A DNA stretch of 64,000 bases from Gentiana macrophylla (lineage: Eukaryota > Streptophyta > Magnoliopsida > Gentianales > Gentianaceae), in NCBI GenBank assembly GCA_026214975.1, contig CM047809.1, positions 29,361,977-29,425,976 of the forward strand, in the 5' to 3' direction. This document shows, piece after piece, positions 21,155 to 33,202 of the stretch. Below the pieces are notes generated by a model. That model had not been told where the DNA came from. It saw only the letters and a program-made list of their open reading frames with translations, and did not search any database. Position 1 is the first letter of the stretch. Each line of letters starts with the position of its first letter. The translations under genes and the position numbers were made by a program.

Positions 21155-24100
21155 TGATAACATGCTATTTAGTACCTTTTAGTACACCCATATTTACCCT
21201 GAATTATGCTCAAAAGGGAGAAGATAAGTGGATTATTATGCGAAATACATGTTAATTGCATAGTGAGTGTTCTGTAGGTATTGATTCTGCATTTATATTA
21301 TTTCCCCGAGAATTTGGAATTGTTCTGCATTTTTTTATGTGCTTTATAGGAATGCCTTATTCCAGAGAAGCTAACGCATGAATCTGGGCTAAAGGAAGTC
21401 ATGGGGCCGAGTTGAAAGAGTCTAAGAAGAGATATGTCAAGAAAAAGAGTCAAGATGGGCTTGATATACCAAGGCCCACCACCAACTTACCGAGAACTTG
21501 GAGGCCACAAACCCGACCCTACAACGCTTTACTATGTCGGCTAGAGTTTATTTGAGTCATAAGTATGTTGAATTATCTATATATAGCCAGCAGATTTCAT
21601 TATAATCATATACTTATCATATACTCAATATACAATACATTATTCATGCAATAAAAGTTTATATTTTTGTTATTCTGAGTTTTCTTCCGGTTTCCCCTCT
21701 TCCACGCTGTCTCTAACTTGAGGAGATCACGTTAGACCTCCATAACCAAAGGTATAAAGCTTTGAGCGTTCCTTTATGTCTTCGTTTTGGTAGATTTACT
21801 TGTTTCTACGTGCTATACTTAATCTGATGTTTAACAACCCCGTAATTTACCTGAATTAATCATAACGAAGTGTTGGAAAGGTGTTCTAAACCCAATCGGG
21901 TTGGACCGGATCCGACCGGTTCGGGTCATTTACAGTCTATTTAGTTCATGTAATAACTTTATTATGATTAATAAATGCACTTATGTTATTATATAAACTG
22001 TTTGTCTTCATATTATTTGTTGTATATATATATAGTAACGTCCTTAGTGTCAATCTGTGATAGAGAAACCATGATAGTGATTATGGTTGATGAGATCTCT
22101 AATCACTATAACAAGGTTGGTACTTAAATGTCTCTAGTCTTATGTATTATCAAATGGGACATTGATAGCATAATCAGACTAGCACGTATTGGATGTCTTC
22201 TATCTTTTAGAAGGTAGGGATAGATCTCGTCTATCAAAGTGTAAGGACACTTGGGTATGCGTGGGCGTGTATTGAGAATGCGACGTTAGATCGACCCACT
22301 TACATTAAGTGCCACACTATGTGGCGGTTGTGTAATTATCCTTTGACCGAGTCTTCATGGCATCACGGTGTGGATTGTCATGCTTTGACACTATTGAGAT
22401 TTCTCCTAACCACGGAGCGATCATGCGGTAGTGATTGGGTATGATATTGAAGCATGCGGATTATACATGATTGGTCGTCCGGGAATCGCGTATCCTATGA
22501 TTGTGATCGAATATCCGAAATGGCCTTCTTATAAGGAATGTCTAGCTCTTGAGAATCTTTGCAAAGTGGGAGTAAATGTGTTATTCCGAGAGAGCATGAT
22601 ATCCAGATTATAAGATACGATCGTTAATGTATTGACACTCGAGATACGATCGTATGAATATTATTACAGCAATAGGATTGTAAGTTACACGGTAACTGCT
22701 TCACATGAAAGGTAGTAGTCATTGCTTTTGACTCTTCCGATGATTGGGGTCACGGTGTGTTGCTGAGGCGCTATCCCGTCATCTTTAGGTATGAAGGGGG
22801 CATTTTAGTAAATTGCACTTTGTGTCTACGGCCAACATATTCGGAAGCCTATCGGGTCACACACATATGAACATCGAGTCGGATTAAAATGCGGTTATAG
22901 TTGATAACCAAATAAGGAAAGTTTATCTCTAGTCTATAAAGGTTATAGTGGTAAATTAATATGGTGGTATTTATTTATTATGAATAAATAAAATACAAGA
23001 TATTAATTATATACAAATTATATTTAATTAAAGAATATTCCGGAAGTCAATCTTTTGACTATTGGGGCGCCACAATTGAGTGTATAAGATACACTTGGAT
23101 TGTGCAATTTAATTAATAAGATTGCCATAATGTTAATATAAGATATTAATTGATTTTGGGAAAATAGATTTATGGTAATAAGATAATTATAATCAATATA
23201 AGATATTGGCAAAATAAATTATAATTAAAGAGATAAATCAATCTAGTTGATTTTCCTTATTTTATTGGAAAAGAGGTTTTCTTCTCCTACACACATATGG
23301 GGCGCCACTTTTGACTATAAATAAAAGGTTGGTGTCAAGCTCTTTTGTACATCACAATTGCAAGAGTTCATAGTTCTTGTGTAAAATAGAGAGCAATCCA
23401 TAGTGAGTTTGTGAGGGAAGAAAAGGGCCTCTAGCAACCGGAGTTTTTCAGATAGCAATCCAAGGAGGATTCCGGCAAGGGGTTCGTGTGGATTAGCGAT
23501 AGAGGCCGGATGCGTGGACGGCTAGCGATCAACTACTCTCCGTTGACGGTCAAAGCGACGATCTTATAGATCATCAAGGTATAACCGTCAAACTACTTAA
23601 CGTGTTTATTTCATTAAACGAAGAATGATCTAGTAAAAGGAAATCAAATTTTAAATTTATTTGCGTTAAACTAGTGATTTCCTAACACAAAGTAATGTAG
23701 ATTCGAATTAAGAACCATCGCACCCGATTTACCGACGGTCTATACCGGTAAATCGAGGCACTTTTTAGGTCACCTTAATTTGGAGACTCAACGTCATTCG
23801 TTTTATTGACAAGTTTAAATCACAAAAAGTTAGATCTCGCCAATCTTCTTGCCGTACATCGTAAATTAACATGAAGGACGATAAAGCGAAGTATTAATAA
23901 GGACATAGTCTTGATCGATCTCAGAACGCGTGCTAGTCAATCCACGATAGGCGATTAGGAGAGGTTCTCGCTCGCTCCAAAGACTTTCTAATACTTATTG
24001 CATGTGGGTTAATACAACCAAGTAAGGAGGTTAATCGCACATGAGGCGTTCACCGTCCTTTCAATGGAAGTAAACAAGGTTAAGAGACGGCACCGTAGCT

Positions 24101-24380
24101 AAAACGAGTTAATAACATGTTTTGACTAATTCGGGAATTACAGTGGAGTAAACATGATGATGAAGTATACCAAGTTGAGAGATAGGTTGAGAAGGGAGGA
24201 ATACTGTGTTTATTTTCATATTCATGTTGGTCCACGACCGCTTACGTGTCCTTAGTTAGATTAGATCGCGCTTATTCCTAAGTTGCCTTGTCTCTGTGTG
24301 ATTGACCTTGATTCGCCGTTGCTATACTATGATTTGACCTAGTACTCTTTCTAGTATAAAAGACCTCACGCGCGACACCA
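21155..24380 (+). mobile_element. Gypsy-type solo LTR (about 1.4 kb) containing a nested solo LTR
   Basis: Starts TGATAACATGC and ends GCGACACCA, with exact 5-bp duplications CAACA at 21150-21154 and 24381-24385. Without the nested element (21871-23687 plus a 5-bp duplication) it is about 1.4 kb. Removing it joins CCAATGGACCAACA to CGAACACTATG, as in the uninterrupted junction at about 25425-25450. A TATA motif, CTATATATAG, lies at about 21577-21586. No internal genes are present, hence a solo LTR. Confidence 0.75.
21871..23687 (+). mobile_element. Solo LTR, 1817 bp, second copy of the 2465-4413 family
   Basis: Shares with 2465-4413 the start (TGTTGGAAAGGTGTTCTAAACC), the CGGGTTGGACCGGATCCGAC block, the TATA box and the end (CCTAACA). 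Flanking 5-mers CGAAG and CAAAG differ at one base. Plus orientation. It sits inside the Gypsy-type solo LTR 21155-24380 and is therefore younger than that element. Confidence 0.85.
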
Positions 24381-24385
24381 CAACA

Positions 24386-25437
24386 CGAACACTATGTATA
24401 ATTTTTAGTCAAAATAGATCTACAGAAAAGGATTGGTGCACCGTCTTTAACAAAGAATGTTTAGGGAATAATCAGGCATATCCCATAAAAGGTCATTTGA
24501 ATTCAAATTTGGAACGTTGGATATGTGCCTATAAATAGTAGACTTAGCAACCAAAAGAACCAACCAAGTAATTTTGCAATTTGAGCAATTAAGATACCAT
24601 CTGAGGTCTTCAAATTCACTGAAATATGCTAAGGCATTCATTGCAAGATCAAAAAACTTCAAGTGCTGCAATTCATCAAGATCAATCTTGTATTCAACAC
24701 TTGAAGATAGATCTACTGAACTTATATATACATAAAAAAATATAAGCTCAACTAGAATCTAAGGATTCAAATCACAACTTTGTTTACAAAGTCTTGGAGC
24801 AGTGAAGCACAACTGAGTCTGTGAAGGACTATGGTCAGCTGAATTAGAAGATCTAAGAAGGAGCTGAGTTTTTGTTGTGGAGTTATTGAAGAAGAAATCA
24901 TATTCTCGATGGAACAGTGGAACAACTTCAGTGAAGTAGTAAAGACAACTGTGAAGGACTGATTGTTCAGATTGTTAAGCTGAGCTGAGATCACCCAAGG
25001 ACAATCATCTTAGAATCTATTGTATCCGTGTAACCAAAGAACAATTGTGGATTACCTACAACATCACAGGAGAAGAGTGGACTAAGGGATTACACCACCC
25101 TTAACCATTATAAACATTGTGTTTTTATTGCAAGCACTTTACATTCTGCATTTACTTTTCAGTATCTATTTGTCTGTTGCTTGCTTACCACTACACAACA
25201 CAATACATAGCACTGTTGAGTTCTGAAACACTTGGCACATCCTGTTTAAGACCAACTGTTTTAAAAGGCTTTACATATCCGCTGCATAAACACAGCTAAG
25301 CTGAGCTAAGTCAGCATACATACCAATTCAGCTGAGTTTTCAAAAACTCTTTAAAAGTAGCAATTTTATTCAACCCCCTCCCCCCTCCCCCCCCCCCCCA
25401 ACTTTCTATAGTTGATCATAGCATTTTCAATGGACCA
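24386..25437 (+). repeat. About 1.05-kb LTR-derived tandem unit (copy C) with start of copy D
   Basis: Parallels 20133-21154 over its whole length, including AGGATTGGTGCACCGTC and the final CAATGGACCAACA. A C-rich run lies at about 25375-25400. A fourth unit begins at about 25438 but stops after about 70 bp, at the CACCGTCTTTAA motif near 25508. The array is therefore at least A-end, B, C and D-start in the same orientation. Confidence 0.65.
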
Positions 25438-25508
25438 ACACAAACACTATGTGTACTTTTTAATCAAAAGAATAGATCTACAGAAAAGGATTGGTGCACC
25501 GTCTTTAA

Positions 25509-26074
25509 TTCAATTTAAGTGTCGTTAATGTTGTATATTAAAAACAATTACGATAACCATTGATACATAACTTGCGCAAAATCTTCTTTACGATAGAGTG
25601 GTGTACTGTCTCGGTTTATAAGATTTACGTATTTTCTCTTTTATGTTTGTCATATTTTCGGTTCATTATCTTTACACTAGGACGGAGGCATCTTATGACA
25701 TAGGGGGGCTAAGCCCACATTGTATATAAAAAAAACTAAAATCTCTATATAACCCCGTATAACATGTTAAATCATCTTAACTCAAATCACCCAATCATCT
25801 TAAAATATTCCACTAACTAACCCACCTTACAAAAAAATTTCGACTCAAATCTTGTTTATACATTCGTTCTTTATCGATTTCTTGAATAGGCAACATGGTA
25901 ACTAGATATTTTTCCCAATTATCCCTTCTATATTAATAAGAAGAGGATTTTTGTCGATTAGTGACGATGTTTTTTTTTTTTTGGTTTTTTTTTTTTTTTT
26001 TTTTTGTTACTGCTCATGGTCCAAAAATTTTTTTTTAAATTTTTACTTTACTTTACTGTTCATGGCCCAGTCAG

Positions 26075-26119
<45 letters not shown>

Positions 26120-27340
26120 GAAGAAGGAGTTTGAGTTAAATTGTTTACTTTTGGAGACTCAATTGTATCACCTTTTAATATCGAATATATGTAGCAAAGA
26201 TATGATTATTTTCAAAATATAAGGTCACGACTTTTCATTAAATACAATATTTGTATCATACCAAAAAAATTATGTTGACGTTTATATGAAATCTTATAAA
26301 TTTCTTAAAATAAATTCATTTCATAAAAAAACATATCGTTTGTACACGGCGATATGACTTATTTCAAGATATAAGGTCACGACATGTTGTCTACACGATC
26401 TTTATATCATGCCTAAAAATATTTGGTTTGACGATTACATGAAATATTAAAATTCTTGAAATGAATTTTTTTCGTAAAAAAACATATCGTTTGTATAAAA
26501 TGTTAAATATCCTGAAAAAAAATTTATTTCGGCCACAAATATTGTTAAACTTGCTATAGTGTATTGTTGATTTAATTTCTATGGAAATTCGAATTGTGTA
26601 TTTTACTATGGCCGTTAAAATTAGCCTAGATCTGAGAATACAAAAAGGGTTCGGTAGTGTCGAAAGGTGTCGATTTTGTGTCGTAGAGTATTGACAGTGT
26701 GTTAGATTTTAATTAAAATTTTAATTAATATTTATTTCATCAACCGACACCTGTTGGATATGTCGTCGGGGTGTATCGAAGCGTGTCGTGTCGTGTTTTG
26801 GTAGAACACGTGTTATTGCAAATAATGTCGAAAATAGCTTCATTTTTTCGGTTAAAATAGATTTAAGTATTAATTGAAAAAAAATTGTTCAATAGTGTCG
26901 AAAAATAACCATACGATGTCGGGAGGTGTCGAAGATGTGTCGGATATTCATTTCATCAACCGACACGCGGGACATCTTGTCGTAATGTATCGGCGTAAGA
27001 CGTATCGTATCGTGTTGGTTGTTTGACACGTATCGTATACATTTTATAGTTTCTTTCGGGTTATATTATTTGATCATCTATGATTATTACATTTCTTGAT
27101 TCACTTTTAATTTTAGTATTTTGATAATTATAAAATAAACCTAACATCAATAGTCACGAGAACACGCGCATGCTTTCTTCCTAGTATACTTATAAACCGA
27201 TGATAGAATAAAAAAAAAAAATCTATATCAACCATATGAGTCATACTAGCATGCATGAATGTTCACATGGATATGTAGCGACAAATTGTACTCTATCTAC
27301 CTCATTTTTAAATAATAAGGAATTCATGAAAGTGATGTTC
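25509..27340. other. Intergenic DNA upstream of the pectinesterase, with local repeats
   Basis: No gene seen. It includes T-runs at 25967-26003, an (AT)n microsatellite at about 26075-26116, and a two-copy repeat (about 26205-26345 and 26360-26490) sharing TATAAGGTCACGAC and AAAAAACATATCGTTTGTA. A second two-copy repeat (about 26650-26800 and 26890-27000) shares TTCATTTCATCAACCGACAC and many GTGTCG/CGACAC motifs. These look like DNA-transposon debris. Confidence 0.45.
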
Positions 27341-27344
27341 TCTA

Positions 27345-27352
27345 CTATATAA
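27345..27352 (+). promoter_or_regulatory. TATA box of the pectinesterase gene
   Basis: CTATATAAC lies about 55 bp before the start codon at 27405, leaving a short 5' leader of about 25-30 bases after a typical start site. Confidence 0.6.
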
Positions 27353-27404
27353 CAACACCCTTTGACAAGAGCAAAAACACACACTCATTAATTCCCTCTA
27401 AGTT

Positions 27405-30399
27405 ATGGCATTCACAAATCTAAATACCATTTTACTACTACTATTACTATCATCATTTCTCTTCTCAACTACTCTTTCTCTTTCTTCTTCTTCTTCACTA
27501 CAAGATTCAACTCTCTCCTTCATAAACCTTCAATGCAAATCCACACCTTACCCAGAAACATGTGTAAGTTCATCAAAACTAACCATCTCCATAAATTTAA
27601 ATCCAAACATTTTATCTTTTCTTCTTCATATTCTACAAACAGCGATATCCGAATCAGATAAACTCTCGAATCAGCTTTCGAACGCAAGAATTCAAGAAAC
27701 CCAGAAAGGAACGATCCAAGATTGTAACGAACTTCATCAGATAACGATCAGTTCGTTGAAGAAATCTGTGAAAATAATTGATGGTGAAGCTAATTCGAAA
27801 GAGATGGCTAATGCAAGAGCGTATTTGAGTGCGGCGGTTACTAATAAAGCTACTTGCTTAGAAGGGCTTGATACGGCGGCGGCTGGTGGCGATAAACAAG
27901 GGCTGATGAACTCCATTGATGCTACTTATGAGCATGTTAGCAATGCTTTATCCATTGTTGCCAAGAAAAAGGTATCCAATTCAAATAATTAATTTGTTTA
28001 CGTATGTTACTATCAGAACCACTCTAACACAGTGCACTTGTGATGAAGCAATGATATCCCTTTTTGAATAAATGTCACATTATCGGATTTTCTATTGGCA
28101 CATCAAGTTGTTGCATCCGTCGTCTTGGAGTAGCTGTGGTAGTAGCATTACTCTTACAGAAACCGAGTGATGTTAATTTCACGACAGATTGATCACAATA
28201 AATTTATACGACACTTTTATATTATTGATCATTGTGTATGTTGGACTTGTTGATCAATCTGGTTCACATCATGATTAATGATATAAGTTTTATCGCTTAA
28301 CTTTGTTATAACTATTTTGTTCAATAATATAAAAGAAAAAAGAAAAAAGATACAAGAGTGTCAATATTAGAAGTATTATAATGGCCATAACAATTATTTT
28401 ACAACATTTCAGACAAAACATTAATTATAACATTGATTATAATAACATGTACATAGACAAAATCTACTGATATAGCACCAAAGGCATGTGACCGGTGGAT
28501 TCTCTGGAATAAAAAATTGTATTAAAGTGATATAATTTTGCTATAAAAAATACATAACAACTCTGTAAAAATATTCTGTAACAGATTTGTTACATGTGGT
28601 CATAACAATTTTCTCAATGGAAAATAATAATCATGATGCAACACGTTTTTACAACATTAATCATAACATAACAGATAGATAATTTGTTACGACTTTCATG
28701 TATATATCTTTTTGTAAAACATAATTTGTTGTATACCAATCATTTTTGAAGGCATCAACAGTTGGCCGGAAAAACAGGCGGCTGATGGGTTTTCCGAGGT
28801 GGCTACCGACAAGGATCGCCGGATTCTACAGAGTCCAATAGATTTAATACGACCCGACCCAAAGTCTTGACTGTGTCGGCAGATGGCACGGGAAATTTTA
28901 CAAGCATCACGGACGCAGTAAACTTTGCACCAAATGGGAGCAGTGACAGAATAATAATATATGTAAAACAAGGTTATTATCAAGAAAATGTGATAATTCC
29001 AATGTGGAAACCCAATATTTTTCTGGTTGGAGATGGAAAAGATACAACTATGATTATGGGTGACAAAAGTACTGGTGATGGTTGGACTACTTATAGATCT
29101 GCTACTTTTGGTAACATTCTTGAATTCCTTTTATTACTATACTTGTTCCAATTTTATTTTCATAATAATTGGTTAAGTCTAGAGTCGTGTTATAACGAGT
29201 GACATAATTAACATAATAAATTACAATAATATTTTGTGAGGGACTTCATTTAAGGGACACTAAGACAACGGTCTAAAGCCTTCAAAATCCATAATTTCTT
29301 ATGCTCGTTGCAATGCTTTGAGATAATTTGTTATGTTCGTTGTGATATTTCGTTGTGTGATTCGTTATAGCACTAACATATGTTTAGTTACCGGTTAAAC
29401 ACTAATGTGTCATACAATCAACATAATAAAACGTAATATTTAAGTATTTAATGGGAAATGATTAACAAAGGATGTTATGATTATTTTTCTTAGTAGCACT
29501 CATTATTTGAAAGATAGTTATGTAAGTCATATTATATTGTTAACTAGATGTAATTAATTAATTATATTAAAATAATGTAATTATATATTAAAAATAATAT
29601 TGCTGATGTGGAAAAGTTGTTTGATTTGTAGCTGTAACTGCTGATGGATTCTTAGCCCGTGACATAACCTTCTGGAACACTGCCGGACCGAAAAAGCACC
29701 AAGCCGTCGCCCTCCGGATCAACGGCGACTTCGCCGCCCTCTATAGATGCTCCGTCTACGGCTACCAAGACACCTTATACGCTCATTCCTTCCGCCAATT
29801 CTACAGAGAATGCGACATCGCCGGCACCGTCGACTACATCTTCGGCAACGCCGCTGCTGTTTTCCAGGTGAGAACATAGCTACATGATTGCTAGCTCCTA
29901 TCCTGAATCCCCAGATAGATTCTGATTTTGCCATTGTGAATCTCAGGGATCTAAGATTCTCTCCAGAATGCCAATGCACGGACAGTTCATCACCATTACC
30001 GCTCAATCAAGAACAAGCCAAGATGAATTCACCGGCTTTTCCTTTCAAAACTGTTCGATTTTAGCTACAGAAGATCTTTATTCAAATTCCAGTACCGTCA
30101 AGAGCTATTTAGGCCGGCCATGGCAGAATTACTCGACCACTGTTTACATGGGTTCTTATATCGATGATTACATTGCTCCTCAAGGGTGGATAAATTGGTC
30201 TGTTGATAAGGGTTTGACGACGTTGTATTACGGAGAGTATAATAATAATGGGCCTGGTGCTGTCACTGATAATCGAGTTGATTGGGAAGGTTATCATGTA
30301 ATGGACTCTGATGATGCTCAAGGTTTTACAGTGTCTGAGCTTATTGATGGGGATTATTGGTTAGATTCCACCAATTTTCCTTATGATGATGGAGTTTGA
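27405..30399 (+). CDS. Pectinesterase with pectinesterase-inhibitor pro-region (four exons, two frameshifts)
   Basis: Plant cell-wall pectin methylesterase, which removes methyl esters from homogalacturonan in the apoplast. Exons: 27405-27971, 28752-29110, 29632-29867 and 29947-30399, all with GT-AG borders and consistent phases. Exon 1 encodes a hydrophobic signal peptide ([13 protein letters not shown]) and a PMEI domain with spaced Cys residues. Exon 2 starts with an RRLM processing-type motif and then [14 protein letters not shown]. Exon 3 holds the catalytic blocks [18 protein letters not shown] (acid/base Asp) and [12 protein letters not shown] (nucleophile Asp). Exon 4 has YLGRPW with the substrate Arg. 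Early exon 2 needs two one-base shifts, near 28798-28803 and 28830-28838, to stay open; either this copy is recently broken or the assembly has indels. A complete protein would be about 555 residues, normal for type I PMEs. Confidence 0.85.
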
Positions 30400-31164
30400 C
30401 TTTGAATAATCTATATAGTATCAATTAGATTGTGATATAAATTATGCAACACTATGGCGGCTTTACCGATGCACTATAGTAATTGTATGTCCCACTAAAT
30501 CTACTTTCGTGAAATCGATTTTTAAGTGAAGAATTGACTTTGATGGATCTATGATTTTTGAAAAATCGATTCTTGACTTTCAGACTTTTTAAAAGTCTAT
30601 TGTGATGATCGATTTTTTCGAAATGGATTCTTGAATTGAGAAATCGATATCACAAAGTTTGATTCGGTGTGTTGTATCGGTAAAGTGGATATGGTGCAAA
30701 TAAAGAATCTAATAGGCATATATATAAGGTTGATTTCGATGAATAATCTTGATACACCGTGACTATAATGCGGATATCAATTTAAAAGTACATGAACTTT
30801 ATTTATTTTTTTGCAATTAAAGTACGTCAACTTTTACATGTATCTATAATATCACCTAAATATTTGCTTTATATTAGATGAGTAGTCTTAAACCCTTGCA
30901 CATACATGAAAATATGCGATACTATAACATGATGTAAGAATTAAATCAAAAGAATGAATATCGCATTGATATATTTAAGGGACAATAATTCAAAAGGACG
31001 CATATTGAACTTAATTAGGCAAAAATTATATTCAAAACAAACATTTAGTTATAAGGATAAAAATTATATAGATAGACCCAAATACACTTAATTAATGGAA
31101 AAAAAAAACACACATAGGAACAGGCGCATGGATATTTGTTTTATAAAGAGGCGCTGAACTCATA
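30400..31164. other. Intergenic DNA between pectinesterase and Tat element
   Basis: AT-rich. It contains several copies of an ATCGATTTTT/AAATCGAT-like motif between 30500 and 30660, probably 3' flank of the gene. No gene seen. Confidence 0.4.
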
Positions 31165-31740
31165 TGACGATGCAGAAATCGTCACAATGGCGTTGCGGTG
31201 TTAATGGTGTGGATATCTGGCTTGTTTGTGAGTAGTTGGTTAGTATATCAACCGGAGGTAGGCGGCGGCGAGAGGAAGACGGTGAGAGGAGTTTACTTTT
31301 GCAGAGCTTTGGCCTGTGTTGTTTTATTAGAATTGAATGATTAGGTTACACAAGACTTCCTTTTATAGGAAGATTAGACTTAGGGGTGAAGTAATAGATT
31401 GACGGTGCAGAAGCAGCTTAGTCACTAGTCTTAGTAGCTAAGTAAATGCTAAATATCTAACATCAAGTGGATATAATATCCAGGCGGCGACCCCTTGTGG
31501 TCGCTAAGGTCGTCAGCTTCGTTGTCTGGCCCTCGCCCCCTGTTTTCTTCTCAAGTCTTGTGCGGCTCCTTAGAGAGCCTTGTATTCGTGGTCGCCCACC
31601 GGCCCCTAGCTCTGATGAAGCTCTAGGAAGGGTTGTTGGCGGCGGCCTTGATTTTAATACTTTTTGACGTCGCCATAGATGTAGTCGCAGCTTCCTTGGG
31701 CTGCTTCCGGGACCAACTGGTGGCGATATAATTTGTATCA
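31165..31740 (-). repeat. 3' LTR of the Tat element, 576 bp
   Basis: On the minus strand it starts TGATACAAATTATATCGCC and ends ...CATCGTCA. Matches 44054-44628 with about 18 differences by eye, including two single-base indels. Confidence 0.9.
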
Positions 31741-31760
31741 CCAATGGCCCCCTACTCCAT
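31741..31760 (-). other. Polypurine tract of the Tat element
   Basis: The minus strand reads GGAGTAGGGGGCCATTGG directly before the 3' LTR, the priming site for second-strand synthesis. Confidence 0.6.
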
Positions 31761-31828
31761 ATCTTGGTCATTTTTCGTGAAAATATCGAGTGTGGAGTAA
31801 TGAGCTCTTGGACGATGTATGTGCGACT

Positions 31829-32256
31829 TTGTCGTCGGATGCGACTTGTTCACTAAAGACTGTGCTTTCAAAGCAAGCGGCCTTCGAAGTAACTCCGGGC
31901 CTATTTTTGCGACCTTGTCGTCTGATGCGACTTGTTCACTAAGGACCGTGCTTTCAAAGCAAGCGGCCTTCGAAGCAACTCTGGGCCTATTTTTGCGACC
32001 TTGTCGTCGGATGCGACTTGTTCACTAAGGACCGTGCTTTCAAAGGAGGTCTGGGCCTATTTTTGCGACCTTGTCGTCTGATGCGACTTGTTCACTAAGG
32101 ACCGTGCTTTCAAAGCAAGCGGCCTTCGAAGCAACTCCGGGCCTATTTTTGCGACCTTGTCGTCTGATGCGACTTGTTCACTAAGGACCGTGCTTTCAAA
32201 GCAAGCGGCCTTTGAAGCAACTCCGGGCCTATTTTTGCGACCTTGTCGTCTGCGAG
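31829..32256 (+). repeat. 86-bp tandem repeat, five units plus a partial
   Basis: Units start at 31829, 31915, 32001, 32071 and 32157, with a truncated start at 32243. Unit length is 86 bp, except the third, which is 70 bp through loss of 16 bp. Each carries GCGACTTGTTCACTAAGGAC, GTGCTTTCAAAG and GGGCCTATTTTTGCGACC. The array lies between the 3' LTR and the promoter of the first antisense gene. Tandem repeats at this position are known in the related Retand family. Confidence 0.9.
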
Positions 32257-32490
32257 GCCATCCGGTTAAGCTTCAGTGGGGCAGTTAGTTAGATCGTGGC
32301 TGACGTCGGCCCCTTTGATAACTGCAATTACGTGGGTAGTAACGCCCTTGGTAACTGCCCAAGCAGGCACATGGGCATTGATTGGCCTCCATAATGATTG
32401 CGGTTTTTGAATTTTGGAATTTGAATCGACCGCGCAAACCCCAACCGTTGGATGGATCAACTCCCAGCCCCACGATCACAACTTGCTTGC

Positions 32491-32498
32491 CTATATAA
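32491..32498 (+). promoter_or_regulatory. TATA box of the first antisense gene
   Basis: CTATATAAGG on the plus strand, opposite to the retrotransposon's own transcription. It is followed by a CT-rich leader (CTTCCTCACTTTTTACTCTTCC) like a plant 5' UTR. About 60 bp upstream, TTTTGAATTTTGG and GATCAC-rich sequence resemble the region before the second antisense TATA at 36845. Confidence 0.6.
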
Positions 32499-33101
32499 GG
32501 CTGGCCTCCTCAACACTTCCTCACTTTTTACTCTTCCATTTTCCCACAATTTTTCCTCTGGGCTCTCTCCTCTTTCTGGGATCAGCAAAGGTTTCCGGCG
32601 AAGGCTAGTAGTGAGGTTTGACGGTGGTTGAAGTGGGCTTTGAGGTTTTCCGGCAGGAGTTTGAAGATTCCGACGTGCACTTTAGGTCGCTCTCCTCCTA
32701 TCTTTTCCGAAAAAAGCAGTAAATTCTTCCCCTTATCCCTTTTCTCGTGTTTTTCCGTTTGTTTTTGAGCCTTCTCATAGTGTTTGATCCATCATTGAGG
32801 CAATGTGTTTAGACGTAAGATGTTTTTGAGAAAAGGTTAAGGTTTTTGGGTTGGTGTTTTTATTGTGGGGGCGGTTTTTCTGGGAAATAGGGGGGAGGCT
32901 GGAGATTTAACCTAGAAATTCACCTTTCGGCCTGGGCATGTTTGTTTGTTGAATTCACACTTCCCTTTCTCTTGCAATTTGCTTTCCATTTCTCCTGTAA
33001 AAACGGAGGGGAAGGCGTCGAGATGGGTGCGATTACCTTCCTGGTGTAATTCTTATTATCCCAGGTCTGAAAGCTCCACCTTTTCCTCTAGTTTTTGCAG
33101 G

Positions 33102-33200
33102 ATGTCTGACGGAGAGTATTCATGCGGGCGACTCGACGGCGAGGAGCAGGAGGCTTATGATTATGCTCGTGAGGAAGAGGGTGATGACCCTCTAGTCTGA
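33102..33200 (+). other. Small acidic ORF before the first antisense gene
   Basis: Thirty-two codons starting MSDGEYS right after a good splice acceptor (TTTTTGCAG at 33092-33100), so it probably opens the exon after a 5'-leader intron. It ends two bases before the ATG at 33203, in another frame. It may be an upstream ORF, or the true N-terminus separated by a one-base indel. Confidence 0.4.
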
Positions 33201-33202
33201 AA

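Noticed and set aside
2465..23687. The two related LTRs at 2465-4413 and 21871-23687 as ends of one 21-kb element
   Set aside because: Each has its own flanking 5-mer pair (GGAAC exact; CGAAG/CAAAG), and the DNA between holds unrelated elements, so they are independent solo LTRs.
31467..31771. ORFs within the Tat LTRs (also 44439-44639)
   Set aside because: Short GC-rich frames on both strands of a terminal repeat, with no motif and frame differences between the two LTR copies.
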